A stretch of 64,000 nucleotides of DNA from Flexicrinis sp001567485 (GCA_030263635.1 SZPI01000054.1:1-64000); one strand, 5' to 3'; counted from the stretch's first letter, positions 51,601-60,726 are shown. Notes: generated from the sequence alone by a model not told the origin. Numbers and translations are program-made.

Positions 51601-53052
51601 ATGACCATCACCATTGTAGGGTTGGGGCCGGGCAGCGCCGATGACATCACGCGGCGCGTGTGGACGGCGATCGAACGGGCGCAAACGGTTGTGCTGCGAA
51701 CCGGACAGCATCCCTGCGCGCCGAGCCTGCCGATCAGCGGACAGCGCATTACGTGTGACGACCTGTATGAGACGCACGCCATCTTTGACGAGGTACATAC
51801 CGCGATCGTACAGCGTGTGATCGACCTCGCGCACGCTGGAGATGTCGTGTATGCCGTCCCCGGCGACCCGATGATCGGCGAGCCGACGACACTTCCGCTG
51901 ATCGACGCCGCGCGTGCGGCCGGACTCGCGGTCGAGATTTTGCCCGGTGTCAGCTTCATCGAGCCGGCGCTGGCGCTGATCGAAGCGGAGGGGGTCGACG
52001 GCGTACAGCTGCTTGATGCGGCGACCGTCGGCGCGATGCACCACCCGCCGATCAACCCCGACGCCCCCGCGCTGATTGGCAGTGTTGGCAGCCGCCAGAT
52101 CGCCAGCGACCTCAAGCTGACGTTGATGAACCAGTATCCGGACGAGTTCGAGGTCGTGCTTGTTCACGGGGCCGGTTCGCCGGATGCGCGCATCGAACGG
52201 ATGCCGCTGTACGGGATCGACCGCAGCCCGCACATCGGTCAGCGGACGGCGTTGTTTGTGCCGCCCCTCGGTGATATGGCGAGCTTTGAGCGCTTCCAAG
52301 ACATCGTCGCCCACCTGCGCGCGCCGGAAGGCTGCCCGTGGGACAAAGCGCAGACTCACGAGTCGCTGCGCCGCTATCTCGTTGAGGAGACGCACGAAGT
52401 CCTCGATACGATCGACCGCGGCGACTGGACTGCGCTGGCCGAGGAATTGGGCGATGTGCTGCTGCAAGTCGTCCTGCATGCGCAGATCGCAATCGACGAC
52501 GGCGAGTTCTCCATGAGCGATATTCTGCGCGCCGTCAATCACAAGATGATCCGCCGCCATCCTCACGTCTTTGGGGACGCAGTCGCCAGTGATGCCGATC
52601 AGGTTGTGACCAACTGGGAGGCGATCAAACAGCGCGAGAAGGCATCCAACGGCGAAGCTGCGTCCACGTCCATCCTCAACGGTATCCCGATCAGCCTCGC
52701 GCCGCTGGCACAGAGTTATCAGCTTCAGCACAAGGCGGGCAAGGTCGGCTTCGATTGGCCGGATATCGGCCCCGTCGCGAACAAGCTGCGCGAAGAACTG
52801 GACGAACTGCTGAGCGCCGAATCGCCCGACGACCGGCTCAAGGAACTGGGTGATATCCTGTTCGTGGCTGTCAACCTCGGCCGGCACATGGGCGTTGACG
52901 ATCCTGAGACCGCGCTGCGCCTGACCAACCTCAAGTTCCGCACGCGTTTTCAGGTGATCGAGGATGCGGTTCTGGCGAGCGGTCGGCCGTGGACTGAGTT
53001 TACGCTGGACGAACTTGACGCGTATTGGAACGCCGCCAAGTCGCGGGGTTAG
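51601..53052 (+). CDS. mazG: MazG nucleotide pyrophosphohydrolase with tetrapyrrole methylase-like domain
   Basis: Two-domain protein of 483 residues, like Bacillus YabN. Residues 1 to about 215 form a tetrapyrrole (corrin/porphyrin) methylase fold (ITIVGLGPGSADDITRRVWT, VYAVPGDPMIGEPTTLPLID). The rest is MazG with two helical repeats: CPWDKAQTHESLRRYLVEET, EVLDTIDRGDWTALAEELGD, then KVGFDWPDIGPVANKLREEL. MazG hydrolyses NTPs and house-cleans nucleotides. ATG 51601 starts the methylase fold. The stop overlaps the convergent sensor kinase stop by 4 bases. Confidence 0.92.
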   Translation: MTITIVGLGPGSADDITRRVWTAIERAQTVVLRTGQHPCAPSLPISGQRITCDDLYETHAIFDEVHTAIVQRVIDLAHAGDVVYAVPGDPMIGEPTTLPLIDAARAAGLAVEILPGVSFIEPALALIEAEGVDGVQLLDAATVGAMHHPPINPDAPALIGSVGSRQIASDLKLTLMNQYPDEFEVVLVHGAGSPDARIERMPLYGIDRSPHIGQRTALFVPPLGDMASFERFQDIVAHLRAPEGCPWDKAQTHESLRRYLVEETHEVLDTIDRGDWTALAEELGDVLLQVVLHAQIAIDDGEFSMSDILRAVNHKMIRRHPHVFGDAVASDADQVVTNWEAIKQREKASNGEAASTSILNGIPISLAPLAQSYQLQHKAGKVGFDWPDIGPVANKLREELDELLSAESPDDRLKELGDILFVAVNLGRHMGVDDPETALRLTNLKFRTRFQVIEDAVLASGRPWTEFTLDELDAYWNAAKSRG

Positions 53053-54503
53053 GGCTGCGCCTTCACAAGCTGCGGCGTCGTCGGTGGCGTGATCGGCAGC
53101 CAAACGACAAACGTCGTGCCGTGACCCTCGCCGGCGCTTTCGGCATGAATGCGTCCGCCGTGGGCCGTGATGATCTCCTTCGCAATCGCCAGCCCCAAAC
53201 CCGTCCCGCGCCGCGGCCCACGCGCCTTGTCGACCTGATAGAAGCGCTCGAAAACTCGCGAAAGCTCGGCGGCTGGAATCCCGATGCCGCTGTCGCGCAC
53301 GGCGATCTCGACACCGTTGTCGAGCGCGCGCAGGCCGATGTCGATGTGTCCGCCCTCAGGCGTGAAGTTGATCGCGTTGCTAATCAGGTTGGTGATGACT
53401 TGCGCGAGACGGTCGCCATCGACCGTTACGATCAGGCGGCCCGGCGTAATGACGTTAAGCTGGACTTGCTTCTTCTGGGCGACCACCTCAAGCCGCTGCG
53501 ACAGCGCCCCGACCAAGCTCGACAGATCAATCCGGTCGAGGTGCAGCGCGACATGCCCGGCTTGGAGGCGGGCGAGGTCGGTCAGCTCGCTCACCATGCG
53601 GGTCAGCCGGCCGGCCTCGCTGTAGATGACCTCGGCGGCGACGGCAGGCTCGCGCACGGCCCCGTCGATGATGGCCTGCGAATATCCCTGAATCGACGTC
53701 AGCGGCGTCTTCAGATCATGGCTGACGTTGGCGAGGAAATCACGCTGAGACTGCTGCGTGCTCTGCACCTCATGAGTCATCGTGTTGAACGCCTCGGCGA
53801 CCGCGCGCACCTCTTTCGGCCCGCTGTGCGGCAGCTTTACGCCATAGTCACCCCGCGCTAACGACTCGGCGGCGCGGGCAACCGAGGCCAGCGGCTTGCT
53901 GATCTGCCGGCTCATCACCGCGGCCAGAAGGAACGCGAACACCATCCCGATGACCGCGCTTTGGATCAGCGGGCCGGCGAGCGATACGCCGAACTCGGCC
54001 AGCGCATCGTTCAACGTGCGCGTCGAGCGAATTTCCGCCAGCACGGCGGTGAAGTCACGCACCCGGGTGCGCAGTCCGATGTACAGCCATTCGGCGCCGG
54101 TCGCCGGGTCGATGAAACTGCCGAAGTACCCCTCGGCCAGTTTCAGCGCGGCGAAGCGTGTGTCGAGCCGATACGTCGGATCGCGTTCGAGGTTGATAGA
54201 TGTGCCCTGTTCGATCAGTCCGGCGGTATCGAACTGGACGGTTGATTCGGCGCTGTCCACGATCAGGATACGGGTGTCGTTGTCTTCTGCCACCTGCATA
54301 AGCTGCGCCAGCGCCAGCCTGCCGGTCACGCCGGGGACGACTTCGTCGAGGATCAGCCGCGCGACCGAGGCGAGCTGCTGATACGACGTCAGCGGTGGCT
54401 CCGGCCGGCTGCTGATAAAGACCAGCAGCGCCCCGACAATCACAACCAGCGTGACGACGAGCAGCAGAAAGTACGTGGCAAACAGACGCCAACGCAGCGA
54501 CAT
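53049..54503 (-). CDS. Sensor histidine kinase
   Basis: Membrane sensor kinase of 484 residues. Helix 1 (LFATYFLLLVVTLVVIVGAL), an extracellular sensor domain of about 130 residues, helix 2 near 180-200, a HAMP domain (SRQISKPLASVARAAESLAR), then HisKA with the phospho-accepting His in FLANVSHDLKTPLTSIQGYS near 262 and a HATPase domain (ALDNGVEIAVRDSGIGIPAA, GTGLGLAIAKEIITAHGG). The signal is unknown. The gene directly follows the response regulator, with a one-base overlap, at the end of an operon with a penicillin-binding protein, so a cell-wall signal is plausible. Confidence 0.95.
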   Translation of the reverse strand: MSLRWRLFATYFLLLVVTLVVIVGALLVFISSRPEPPLTSYQQLASVARLILDEVVPGVTGRLALAQLMQVAEDNDTRILIVDSAESTVQFDTAGLIEQGTSINLERDPTYRLDTRFAALKLAEGYFGSFIDPATGAEWLYIGLRTRVRDFTAVLAEIRSTRTLNDALAEFGVSLAGPLIQSAVIGMVFAFLLAAVMSRQISKPLASVARAAESLARGDYGVKLPHSGPKEVRAVAEAFNTMTHEVQSTQQSQRDFLANVSHDLKTPLTSIQGYSQAIIDGAVREPAVAAEVIYSEAGRLTRMVSELTDLARLQAGHVALHLDRIDLSSLVGALSQRLEVVAQKKQVQLNVITPGRLIVTVDGDRLAQVITNLISNAINFTPEGGHIDIGLRALDNGVEIAVRDSGIGIPAAELSRVFERFYQVDKARGPRRGTGLGLAIAKEIITAHGGRIHAESAGEGHGTTFVVWLPITPPTTPQLVKAQP

Positions 54504-55180
54504 CAGCGCGACTCCAGCTTGTAGCCTACCCCCCAGACGGTCTCGATCGTCGGCCGCATGCCGTCCAGTTTATGCCGCAAGTGGGCGATATGCACGTCGA
54601 CCGTGCGGGTTTCGCCTGCGAAATCGTAGCCCCAAACCACTTCGAGCAGCCGTTCACGGCTGAACACGCGGCCGGGATTGCGCGCCAGCACGAAGATCAG
54701 GTCGAACTCCTTCATGCGCAGCTGGACTTCCCGGCCATCCACCGCGATCACACGGCGGTCGGGGTCGATCGTCAGGTTGCCGACGGCCACCACTTCCGAT
54801 GTCGGGGCGGTTTTGCGGTCAGTGCGGCGTAGGATGGCCTTGACGCGCGCCAACAGCTCGCGCGGGTTGAATGGTTTCGTCAGATAGTCGTCGGCGCCAA
54901 GCTCAAGGCCGACGATCTTGTCGATGTCGTCGCTGCGGGCGGTGAGCATGATGATCGGCACGTCGCTTTGGGCGCGCACGCGGCGGCAGATTTCGAGGCC
55001 GTCCATGCCGGGCAGCATCAGGTCGAGGACGATCAGGCTTGGCTCATGTTCGACGATGTGGCGATAACCCGCCTGTCCGTCCGTCTCGTGCTTCACGAGA
55101 TAGCCGTCCTGTTCAAGATACATTCGCGCCAAGTCGATGATGCGCTGCTCGTCGTCGATGATCAGGATCGTCTCAGTCAT
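54503..55180 (-). CDS. OmpR/PhoB-family response regulator
   Basis: Response regulator of 225 residues. The receiver domain has the acidic pair in ILIIDDEQRIID, phospho-acceptor Asp in SLIVLDLMLPGMDG near 52, and the KPF lysine (TKPFNPRELLARVKAI). The C-terminal winged helix is of the OmpR type (EFDLIFVLARNPGRVFSRER, RTVDVHIAHLRHKLDG). It is co-transcribed with the histidine kinase and overlaps the upstream SGNH gene by 8 bases. Confidence 0.97.
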   Translation of the reverse strand: MTETILIIDDEQRIIDLARMYLEQDGYLVKHETDGQAGYRHIVEHEPSLIVLDLMLPGMDGLEICRRVRAQSDVPIIMLTARSDDIDKIVGLELGADDYLTKPFNPRELLARVKAILRRTDRKTAPTSEVVAVGNLTIDPDRRVIAVDGREVQLRMKEFDLIFVLARNPGRVFSRERLLEVVWGYDFAGETRTVDVHIAHLRHKLDGMRPTIETVWGVGYKLESR

Positions 55181-56351
55181 TGGCGCCTCCCAGATCTGCG
55201 AGCCACGGCATCACAGCCTCGGCAAGCACGCGATTGCCGTTCGGGTTCAGGTGCATGTCGTCGGCGTAATACAGCGCCGTCGTGACGGCCTCTGGCGTGC
55301 TAAAGGCATCCATAGCGTCGAAGCAGGGCAGCTCGATCTCCGCGCAGAGGGTGTGCATCGCCTCACGCGCGCCGGACAGGATCGCGAGTTGATCCGCACC
55401 CATCACGGGGCCGGTGATCGCGGAGTAGACTTCCTCGCGCGTGGGGATGATGACGACGGCCAGCGTGCCGCCCCATGCTTCGACGCGGGCCTTGGCGTCA
55501 CGCAGCGCCGCGCGTGTTTGCTCCAGCCCGTACTGTGTTTCGGCACGGCTCATGTCGAGCGCGGTTAGCTCGTACTGCTTGCCGAACTTTAAGAGGCCGC
55601 CCGGATACGGCGCGCTGTACCGCGGCTCGTAAGCGCGGTCACCCGCCGGTAAGCCCGACCATGTGCCGGTCGTCACGAGTTCGAGCAGCGCGCCAATCAC
55701 GGTGTTTCGCGTGATCCACGACCCGCCGGTATCGACGGTCTCGCCAGTGCGCATCGGATCAATGTCCCCGCGCCACGCGTGCAGCACGTAATCATCGTAG
55801 AAGTCGTTGCCGAAGAACTGCCAGAGCACAATCGGCGGTTCGAGCGGCGCGGCGAAATCTTCGATCATGCGCGCATGACTGAGGCTGCCGGTCACAGGCG
55901 TACTGAGATTGACGATGTGGTCGCCGGTCATCGCGGCAAGCTGGTCGACCCAGCAGTCGGCTTGCTCCGTGAAGCAGAAACCGAACGAGTCGCCGACGAC
56001 CACAACATCCGGCGCAAAATCGACCGGCGCGGTACGGAAGCCGATGCCTTCATCGGGCGGCAGTCCGTCGTCCCACAGCTTATGGGTCGTGAGCCGGAAC
56101 GACACGGACGGGCTGCCGTACTGCAAGGCGTTCTCGATGCCGGGGCGGAGCGCGTAGAAGTGGTCGCGGTTCTCGCGCCATGCCGGCGTCCATGCCTCGC
56201 TGAACGGTTGCCCGGTGGTCACGTAGCGCGCCACGACGCCGATCTGGCCGGGCAGGTGCGGCGCTGCCACACGCAGCACCAGTTCGAGCAGCCCGACGGA
56301 GATCGCGATGATGATGAGGATTTGCAGCGTGACAGCTACGATGCGGCGCAT
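55173..56351 (-). CDS. Membrane-anchored SGNH-type hydrolase
   Basis: Protein of 392 residues with one N-terminal helix (IVAVTLQILIIIAISVGLLE) and an extracellular SGNH/GDSL-type domain. Block I is VVVGDSFGFCFTEQADCWVD with the nucleophile Ser, a Gly-Asn block is WQFFGNDFYDD, and the Asp-His pair is in ADDMHLNPNGNRVLAEAVMP. Such proteins esterify or de-esterify envelope polysaccharides (AlgX/DltD-like), which fits the penicillin-binding protein gene one base upstream. ATG 56351 is preferred over the ATG at 56387, which lies inside that gene. Confidence 0.85.
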   Translation of the reverse strand: MRRIVAVTLQILIIIAISVGLLELVLRVAAPHLPGQIGVVARYVTTGQPFSEAWTPAWRENRDHFYALRPGIENALQYGSPSVSFRLTTHKLWDDGLPPDEGIGFRTAPVDFAPDVVVVGDSFGFCFTEQADCWVDQLAAMTGDHIVNLSTPVTGSLSHARMIEDFAAPLEPPIVLWQFFGNDFYDDYVLHAWRGDIDPMRTGETVDTGGSWITRNTVIGALLELVTTGTWSGLPAGDRAYEPRYSAPYPGGLLKFGKQYELTALDMSRAETQYGLEQTRAALRDAKARVEAWGGTLAVVIIPTREEVYSAITGPVMGADQLAILSGAREAMHTLCAEIELPCFDAMDAFSTPEAVTTALYYADDMHLNPNGNRVLAEAVMPWLADLGGAND

Positions 56352-56352
56352 G

Positions 56353-58536
56353 CTATTCCCCGAAGAAGTAGTATTCCATGATGTCACGCACCAGCGGCGC
56401 GGCGACCACCGATCCCTCGCCGGCGTCCTCGACCATCACGACAACGGCAATCTCTGGCTCTTCACGCGGGGCGTAACCGGCGAACCATGCGTGAGTCGTC
56501 GGGCCGGGCAGGTTCTGCGCGGTGCCGGTCTTGCCGCATACGCCAATCGCTTGCAGCGGCGAGTCGACGAACTGGAAGGTCGCCGTGCCGGTATAGGCGG
56601 TCGTCACGTCGCACATGCCCCGCCGTACCGTATTCAACACTTCGTCGCGCACATCGATCTGCGAGAGTACCTCAGGCTGCGCCTCATAGCTGAAATCGTC
56701 AAAAAGGCCGGCCTTCTGCACAAGGTACGGCCTGAGCAGGTCGCCGCCGTTGGCGATTGCGGCAGTCAGGCGGACGATTTGCAGTGGTGTGACTTCGACC
56801 TCGCCTTGACCGATCGCCATCGACACGGCCTCGACGAACGACCACTGCAGGCCGGTTTTGGCGCGATACGTGTCGGGATCGCCGATGTTGCCCGGGTCTT
56901 CCGGCAGGTCGGTTAATCCGGTTGGCTGCCCTAGCCCGAATTGGCGTAGAAGCCGCGGCATCAGGAATGGATCGACCAGATTCATCTGATAGCCGACTTC
57001 ATAGAAGTAGGGGTTGCAGCTGTTGGTTACGGCCCCTGCTAGATCGAGCGTGCCGTGCCCGCTGGCGAGCCAGTCGGTGCGGGTGATCCCGTTTCGCGTC
57101 CATGATCCGCTGCACGAGAATCGCGTGTTGACCGAGTACACGCCTGATTCAGCGACGGCCATCGACGTTGCGATCTTCATCACCGAGCCGGACGGATACC
57201 GGCCCTGTGTTGCACGGTTGAGCAGCGGGAGGCGCGGATCGGTGCTGGTCTTTTCGATAATCTCCAACGCCTGCTGCCGGCCGATGGACGGGTTCGGTGT
57301 AAACGCGTTGCCGTCATAGGTGGGGTAGCTGACCATGGCGAGGATTTCGCCGGTGCGCACGTCGATGACGATGGCCGCTGCGCCCTTGCTCTGTCGTCCC
57401 CATGTGTCGGCGTTCTGAGCGTAAGCGGTGCTGAGGATCTCCAATACGCGTGCCTGCAAACCGGTGTCGATGGTCAGCCAGACGGCTTGCGCCTCTTGCG
57501 ATGGGCGGACACCTAACGAGCGCAGGCGGGTGCCGTTCGGCATGTCGAGTACGAGTTCGACGCGCGGACGTCCCCGCAGTACCTCGTCCCAACTGCGTTC
57601 GATCCCGCTGCGGCCGAGGATCGAGTCCTGCGGGAAGCCCTCGCGGACGATCTCCGGCACGTCTTCTGGATCGACGTAGCCCACGCTGCCGAGGATGTGT
57701 GGCATCAGGCTTCCGTTCGGATAGCGGCGTGCGGGCCGATTTCCGAACGTCGCCGCGCACTGCTGCTCGAGCGCCGCCGAGTATTCGGTATAGGCGGCCG
57801 GCTCGATCTGCGCGATCTCGTTGACCCAGTCAGGTGGTGTGGAATCCAAGCGCCGCGCGATGACGTCTTGCTCGACGTTCGCCGCGGAAGCCAATGTCGA
57901 AATGCAGCCGGCCTCATCGCGAATGCTGCGACGCACGACATTGACCGTCACGATCAGCCGGTCGTCTTGCATCGCCAGCACGATCCCGCTGCGGTCGTAG
58001 ATGTTGGCGCGGTTGACGGTCGTCGTGAGCAGCCGGAGCTGCGCGCCCTGTTCCATCTCGCGGAACACATCGCCCCGCGACCATGCGACGCGCCATGTAC
58101 GCTCGCGATCCTCGAATACGAGCGTCAGCTCCCGTTCGGGATCGGTGAATGTCCCCAGCAAGTCTGTCGTGAACGTCGCGTCGTAGACCATCACAGCGAC
58201 GCGCGGCGTGCTCGCGTCGCGCGCAATCGCCAGCGGGCGGATCGCCAGCGCCGTGAGCGACATGGTGTCGGCGGCGTTCTCGTAGATCGCGCTGAACTGG
58301 TCAAGCGGAGTCGCGTCCCGCGTGCTGAAGCTGATGAGGCTGTGCATCGTCCCGTAGTCCGACGACTGCCAAGCAAACAAGAACGCGTTCGCGGTGCGTT
58401 CGGCTTCTTCCAAAGTAAACTGTTCCGGCGTCGGGGATGGGAATAGGGTCGGCAGTGGCTCAACGTCGCTCTGCGCCGGCTGGCAGGCGGTGAGGGCCGC
58501 GCATATCAGGAGGGTGAGGAGTGCAAGACGACGCAC
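56353..58536 (-). CDS. Lipoprotein penicillin-binding protein with MecA-type N-terminal domain
   Basis: Peptidoglycan transpeptidase of 727 residues, GTG start. Unusually it has a lipobox: MRRLALLTLLICAALTAC gives lipidated C18 rather than a membrane helix. Residues 38-150 form an NTF2-like domain (LEEAERTANAFLFAWQSSDY) as in PBP2a/MecA_N, followed by a dimerisation domain (RANIYDRSGIVLAMQDDRLI) and a class B transpeptidase domain: YPSGSVMKI with the active Ser near 449, SCN near 507 and KTGTAQ near 668. It cross-links peptidoglycan and may tolerate beta-lactams. First gene of an operon with an SGNH hydrolase and a two-component system. Confidence 0.93.
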   Translation of the reverse strand: MRRLALLTLLICAALTACQPAQSDVEPLPTLFPSPTPEQFTLEEAERTANAFLFAWQSSDYGTMHSLISFSTRDATPLDQFSAIYENAADTMSLTALAIRPLAIARDASTPRVAVMVYDATFTTDLLGTFTDPERELTLVFEDRERTWRVAWSRGDVFREMEQGAQLRLLTTTVNRANIYDRSGIVLAMQDDRLIVTVNVVRRSIRDEAGCISTLASAANVEQDVIARRLDSTPPDWVNEIAQIEPAAYTEYSAALEQQCAATFGNRPARRYPNGSLMPHILGSVGYVDPEDVPEIVREGFPQDSILGRSGIERSWDEVLRGRPRVELVLDMPNGTRLRSLGVRPSQEAQAVWLTIDTGLQARVLEILSTAYAQNADTWGRQSKGAAAIVIDVRTGEILAMVSYPTYDGNAFTPNPSIGRQQALEIIEKTSTDPRLPLLNRATQGRYPSGSVMKIATSMAVAESGVYSVNTRFSCSGSWTRNGITRTDWLASGHGTLDLAGAVTNSCNPYFYEVGYQMNLVDPFLMPRLLRQFGLGQPTGLTDLPEDPGNIGDPDTYRAKTGLQWSFVEAVSMAIGQGEVEVTPLQIVRLTAAIANGGDLLRPYLVQKAGLFDDFSYEAQPEVLSQIDVRDEVLNTVRRGMCDVTTAYTGTATFQFVDSPLQAIGVCGKTGTAQNLPGPTTHAWFAGYAPREEPEIAVVVMVEDAGEGSVVAAPLVRDIMEYYFFGE

Positions 58537-58693
58537 TACGAGCGTACCTTAATTCTGTGGTTGGCAGACGAGCCGCAACGTAAGTAAACCACACTTGGGG
58601 CTTGAAATCGGCCCGGTGGCAGGAATTTTACACACGATTTACGATTATAAGCCTTGAAAGCGCCGATGTGCGACGGGGATCGGAAGGTGAACC

Positions 58694-59359
58694 GTGGGAG
58701 ACGCGTACAAGGGACGAGCCGACGATCATCGTTATCGTGGGACGCAAGCCGACGTCACGTACAGCTTGACGCGGTGTATTCACGCCGAGGAGTGTGTGCA
58801 GCGTCTGTCGGGTGTGTTCAATAGGACACGGCGTCCGTGGATTGACGCCAACGGCGCGTCGCCCGACGAGATACTCGATGTCGTGCGGCGCTGCCCGTCC
58901 GGCGCGCTGCATATCGACCGGCACGACGGCGGTCAGGCCGAGTCGATTCCCACCGAGAATGTTGGTGTGTTGTGGGCGGACGGGCCGATTCAGCTCACCG
59001 GCGACCTCCATATCATCGCGGCCGGCGTGGATGTCGAAGGTGAGACGCGTGTCACGTTGTGTCGCTGCGGCCAGTCGAAACACAAACCATTCTGCGACAA
59101 CTCGCACAAGGACATCCACTTTGTCGCGGAGGAGAGACCCCGTCCGGACGCGAAACCTCTGACTGAGCGCACGGGCAGGCTGACGGTGATCGCGGAAAAG
59201 TGTGGGCCGCTGCAGTTGAATGGCCCGCTGGAACTGTACGGCTCCGATGGATCACTGCAGTACGCCGGAAATGAGACATGGCTGTGCCGGTGCGGGGGCA
59301 GCGGCAACAAACCGTTCTGCGACGACACGCACCTCCGAAACGGGTTCGCCGCCGACTAG
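58694..59359 (+). CDS. Divergent ferredoxin-like and double CDGSH iron-sulfur protein
   Basis: Protein of 221 residues, GTG start with GGAAGGTGA ahead. Residues 20-75 match the Fer4_19 domain (LTRCIHAEECVQRL, RRCPSGAL). Two CDGSH-type [2Fe-2S] motifs follow: CRCGQSKHKPFCDNSH near 125 and CRCGGSGNKPFCDDTH near 205, each with the three Cys and one His ligand. It is probably a soluble redox or Fe-S carrier protein; the function of this architecture is not settled. Monocistronic, upstream of the str operon. Confidence 0.92.
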   Translation: MGDAYKGRADDHRYRGTQADVTYSLTRCIHAEECVQRLSGVFNRTRRPWIDANGASPDEILDVVRRCPSGALHIDRHDGGQAESIPTENVGVLWADGPIQLTGDLHIIAAGVDVEGETRVTLCRCGQSKHKPFCDNSHKDIHFVAEERPRPDAKPLTERTGRLTVIAEKCGPLQLNGPLELYGSDGSLQYAGNETWLCRCGGSGNKPFCDDTHLRNGFAAD

Positions 59360-59514
59360 ATTCGCTGAGGCCGTGGTGTCATCCGGTCACGGTAGACAGC
59401 GCGCGACAGCGGCCGCATCCCGGATCGACATGCAGCGCGGAAATTTCTCACCGCATGCTAACCTCGTGGTGGTCGAGTGCGAAAGACCTACGCGGGTTTT
59501 CAGCCGGTGGAGTT

Positions 59515-59532
59515 TGAGAACCACGTGAGAAC
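59515..59532 (+). repeat. Tandem direct repeat upstream of str promoter
   Basis: TGAGAAC at 59515-59521 and again at 59526-59532, 11 bases apart (one helical turn), ending 5 bases before the -35 box. The position suits an activator site. Confidence 0.4.
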
Positions 59533-59537
59533 GCGTC

Positions 59538-59566
59538 TTGACAGCGCCCCGGCTGACTGATAGGAT
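59538..59566 (+). promoter_or_regulatory. Promoter of str operon
   Basis: Perfect -35 TTGACA (59538-59543), a 17-base spacer and TAGGAT (59561-59566). Confidence 0.8.
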
Positions 59567-59768
59567 AGCCGCTCAATCTAAACCGGGGCCGCACCCTCAT
59601 CAGCAGGCAATGACGACCCCGAACCGAGTGTATGTGGCGAAAGTGCATCGGCATGCCGTTGCGGCTCGTCATTTCAGGAAGCACCGGGCGAACGGCGCAA
59701 TGGCCGCAATTCGCCCGTTTGTGCGCCTGTAGCCAGCGACGGTACGAGTGATTTCAGCAGGGAGTGTT

Positions 59769-60209
59769 ATGCCTACCATCAACCAGTTGGTGCGTAAGGG
59801 CCGCCAGTCGAAGAAGAGTAAGACGAAGGCGCCTGCACTGCAATACACGCTGAACGCCTACTCGCAGAAGCGGACGCGCCGCCGCAAGGGCGCCCCGCAG
59901 AAGCGCGGCGTTTGCACGGTCGTCAAGACGATGACGCCCAAGAAGCCGAATTCGGCGCTGCGCAAGGTGGCCCGTGTTCGTCTGTCGAACGGCCTCGAAG
60001 TCACGGCGTACATCCCCGGCGAGGGCCATTCGCTGCAGGAGCACAGCGTCGTGTTGGTTCGCGGTGGCCGTGTGAAGGATCTTCCCGGCGTCCGCTACCA
60101 CATCGTGCGCGGCACGTTGGACTCGGACGGCGTCAAGGGCCGGTTGCAGGCCCGCAGCAAGTACGGCGCGAAGCGGCCCAAGGCCGGCGCTGCCACCGGT
60201 AAGAAGTAG
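59769..60209 (+). CDS. rpsL: Ribosomal protein S12 with insertion
   Basis: 30S decoding-site protein, 146 residues instead of the usual 124 or so. The start MPTINQLVRKGRQSKKSKTK is normal, but between KAPAL and PQKRGVCT there are about 18 extra basic residues (YTLNAYSQKRTRRRKGA), where most bacteria have two or three. The decoding loops are intact: TPKKPNSALRKVARVRLSNG and RGGRVKDLPGVRYHIVRG, with the lysines linked to streptomycin sensitivity. ATG 59769 was chosen over the upstream frame because MPTINQ is the universal start. First gene of the str operon. Confidence 0.97.
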   Translation: MPTINQLVRKGRQSKKSKTKAPALQYTLNAYSQKRTRRRKGAPQKRGVCTVVKTMTPKKPNSALRKVARVRLSNGLEVTAYIPGEGHSLQEHSVVLVRGGRVKDLPGVRYHIVRGTLDSDGVKGRLQARSKYGAKRPKAGAATGKK

Positions 60210-60224
60210 CGAGTAGGTGTAACG

Positions 60225-60692
60225 ATGCCAAGACGTAACAGCCCGCCCAAGCGCCAAGTTGCGCCGGACAACAAGTTTCAGAGCGTGCATATCACGATGT
60301 TTATCAACCGCATGATGTACGGCGGCAAGCGCAGCACCGCCATGGGCATCATGTATGACGCGATGGACATCATCGAAGAGAAGTTGAGTCGCAACCCGCT
60401 CGAAATCTTCGATCAGGCGCTTCGCAACGTCACGCCTGCCGTCGAAGTCAAGCCGCGCCGTGTTGGCGGCTCAACCTATCAGGTTCCTGTCGAAGTGGAT
60501 GGCGATCGGGGTGTATCGCTGGCGATGCGTTGGCTGCTGGCCAATTCGCGCTCGCGGGCTGGCAAGGGGATGCCGGCCAAGCTCGCCGCCGAGCTGATCG
60601 ACGCGGCGAACGGTCAGGGGAACTCGATCAAGAAGAAGGACGAGACCCATCGCATGGCGGAGGCCAACCGCGCCTTCGCGCATTACAAGTAA
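60225..60692 (+). CDS. rpsG: Ribosomal protein S7
   Basis: 30S head assembly protein of 155 residues. Landmarks: FINRMMYGGKRSTAMGIMYD, ALRNVTPAVEVKPRRVGGST and QVPVEVDGDRGVSLAMRWLL. 15 bases after rpsL and 34 before fusA, in the standard order. Confidence 0.98.
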   Translation: MPRRNSPPKRQVAPDNKFQSVHITMFINRMMYGGKRSTAMGIMYDAMDIIEEKLSRNPLEIFDQALRNVTPAVEVKPRRVGGSTYQVPVEVDGDRGVSLAMRWLLANSRSRAGKGMPAKLAAELIDAANGQGNSIKKKDETHRMAEANRAFAHYK

Positions 60693-60726
60693 CACATTGT
60701 CAGCTGAGTGACAGCAGAGACAAAGC

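Larger units (their letters stand above)
59360..59768. other. Leader and promoter region of str operon
   Basis: About 400 bases without a gene. The first 150 show nothing recognisable. A 7-bp direct repeat (59515-59532) and a strong promoter (59538-59566) follow, leaving a leader of about 195 bases before rpsL. No tRNA or riboswitch is seen. Confidence 0.5.

Noticed and set aside
50701..53103. 800-codon open frame on the minus strand opposite the DDAH-like and mazG genes
   Set aside because: Composition is Arg/His/Asp-rich with no recognisable domain, and both plus-strand genes are convincingly coding. A shadow frame due to high GC and few antisense stops.
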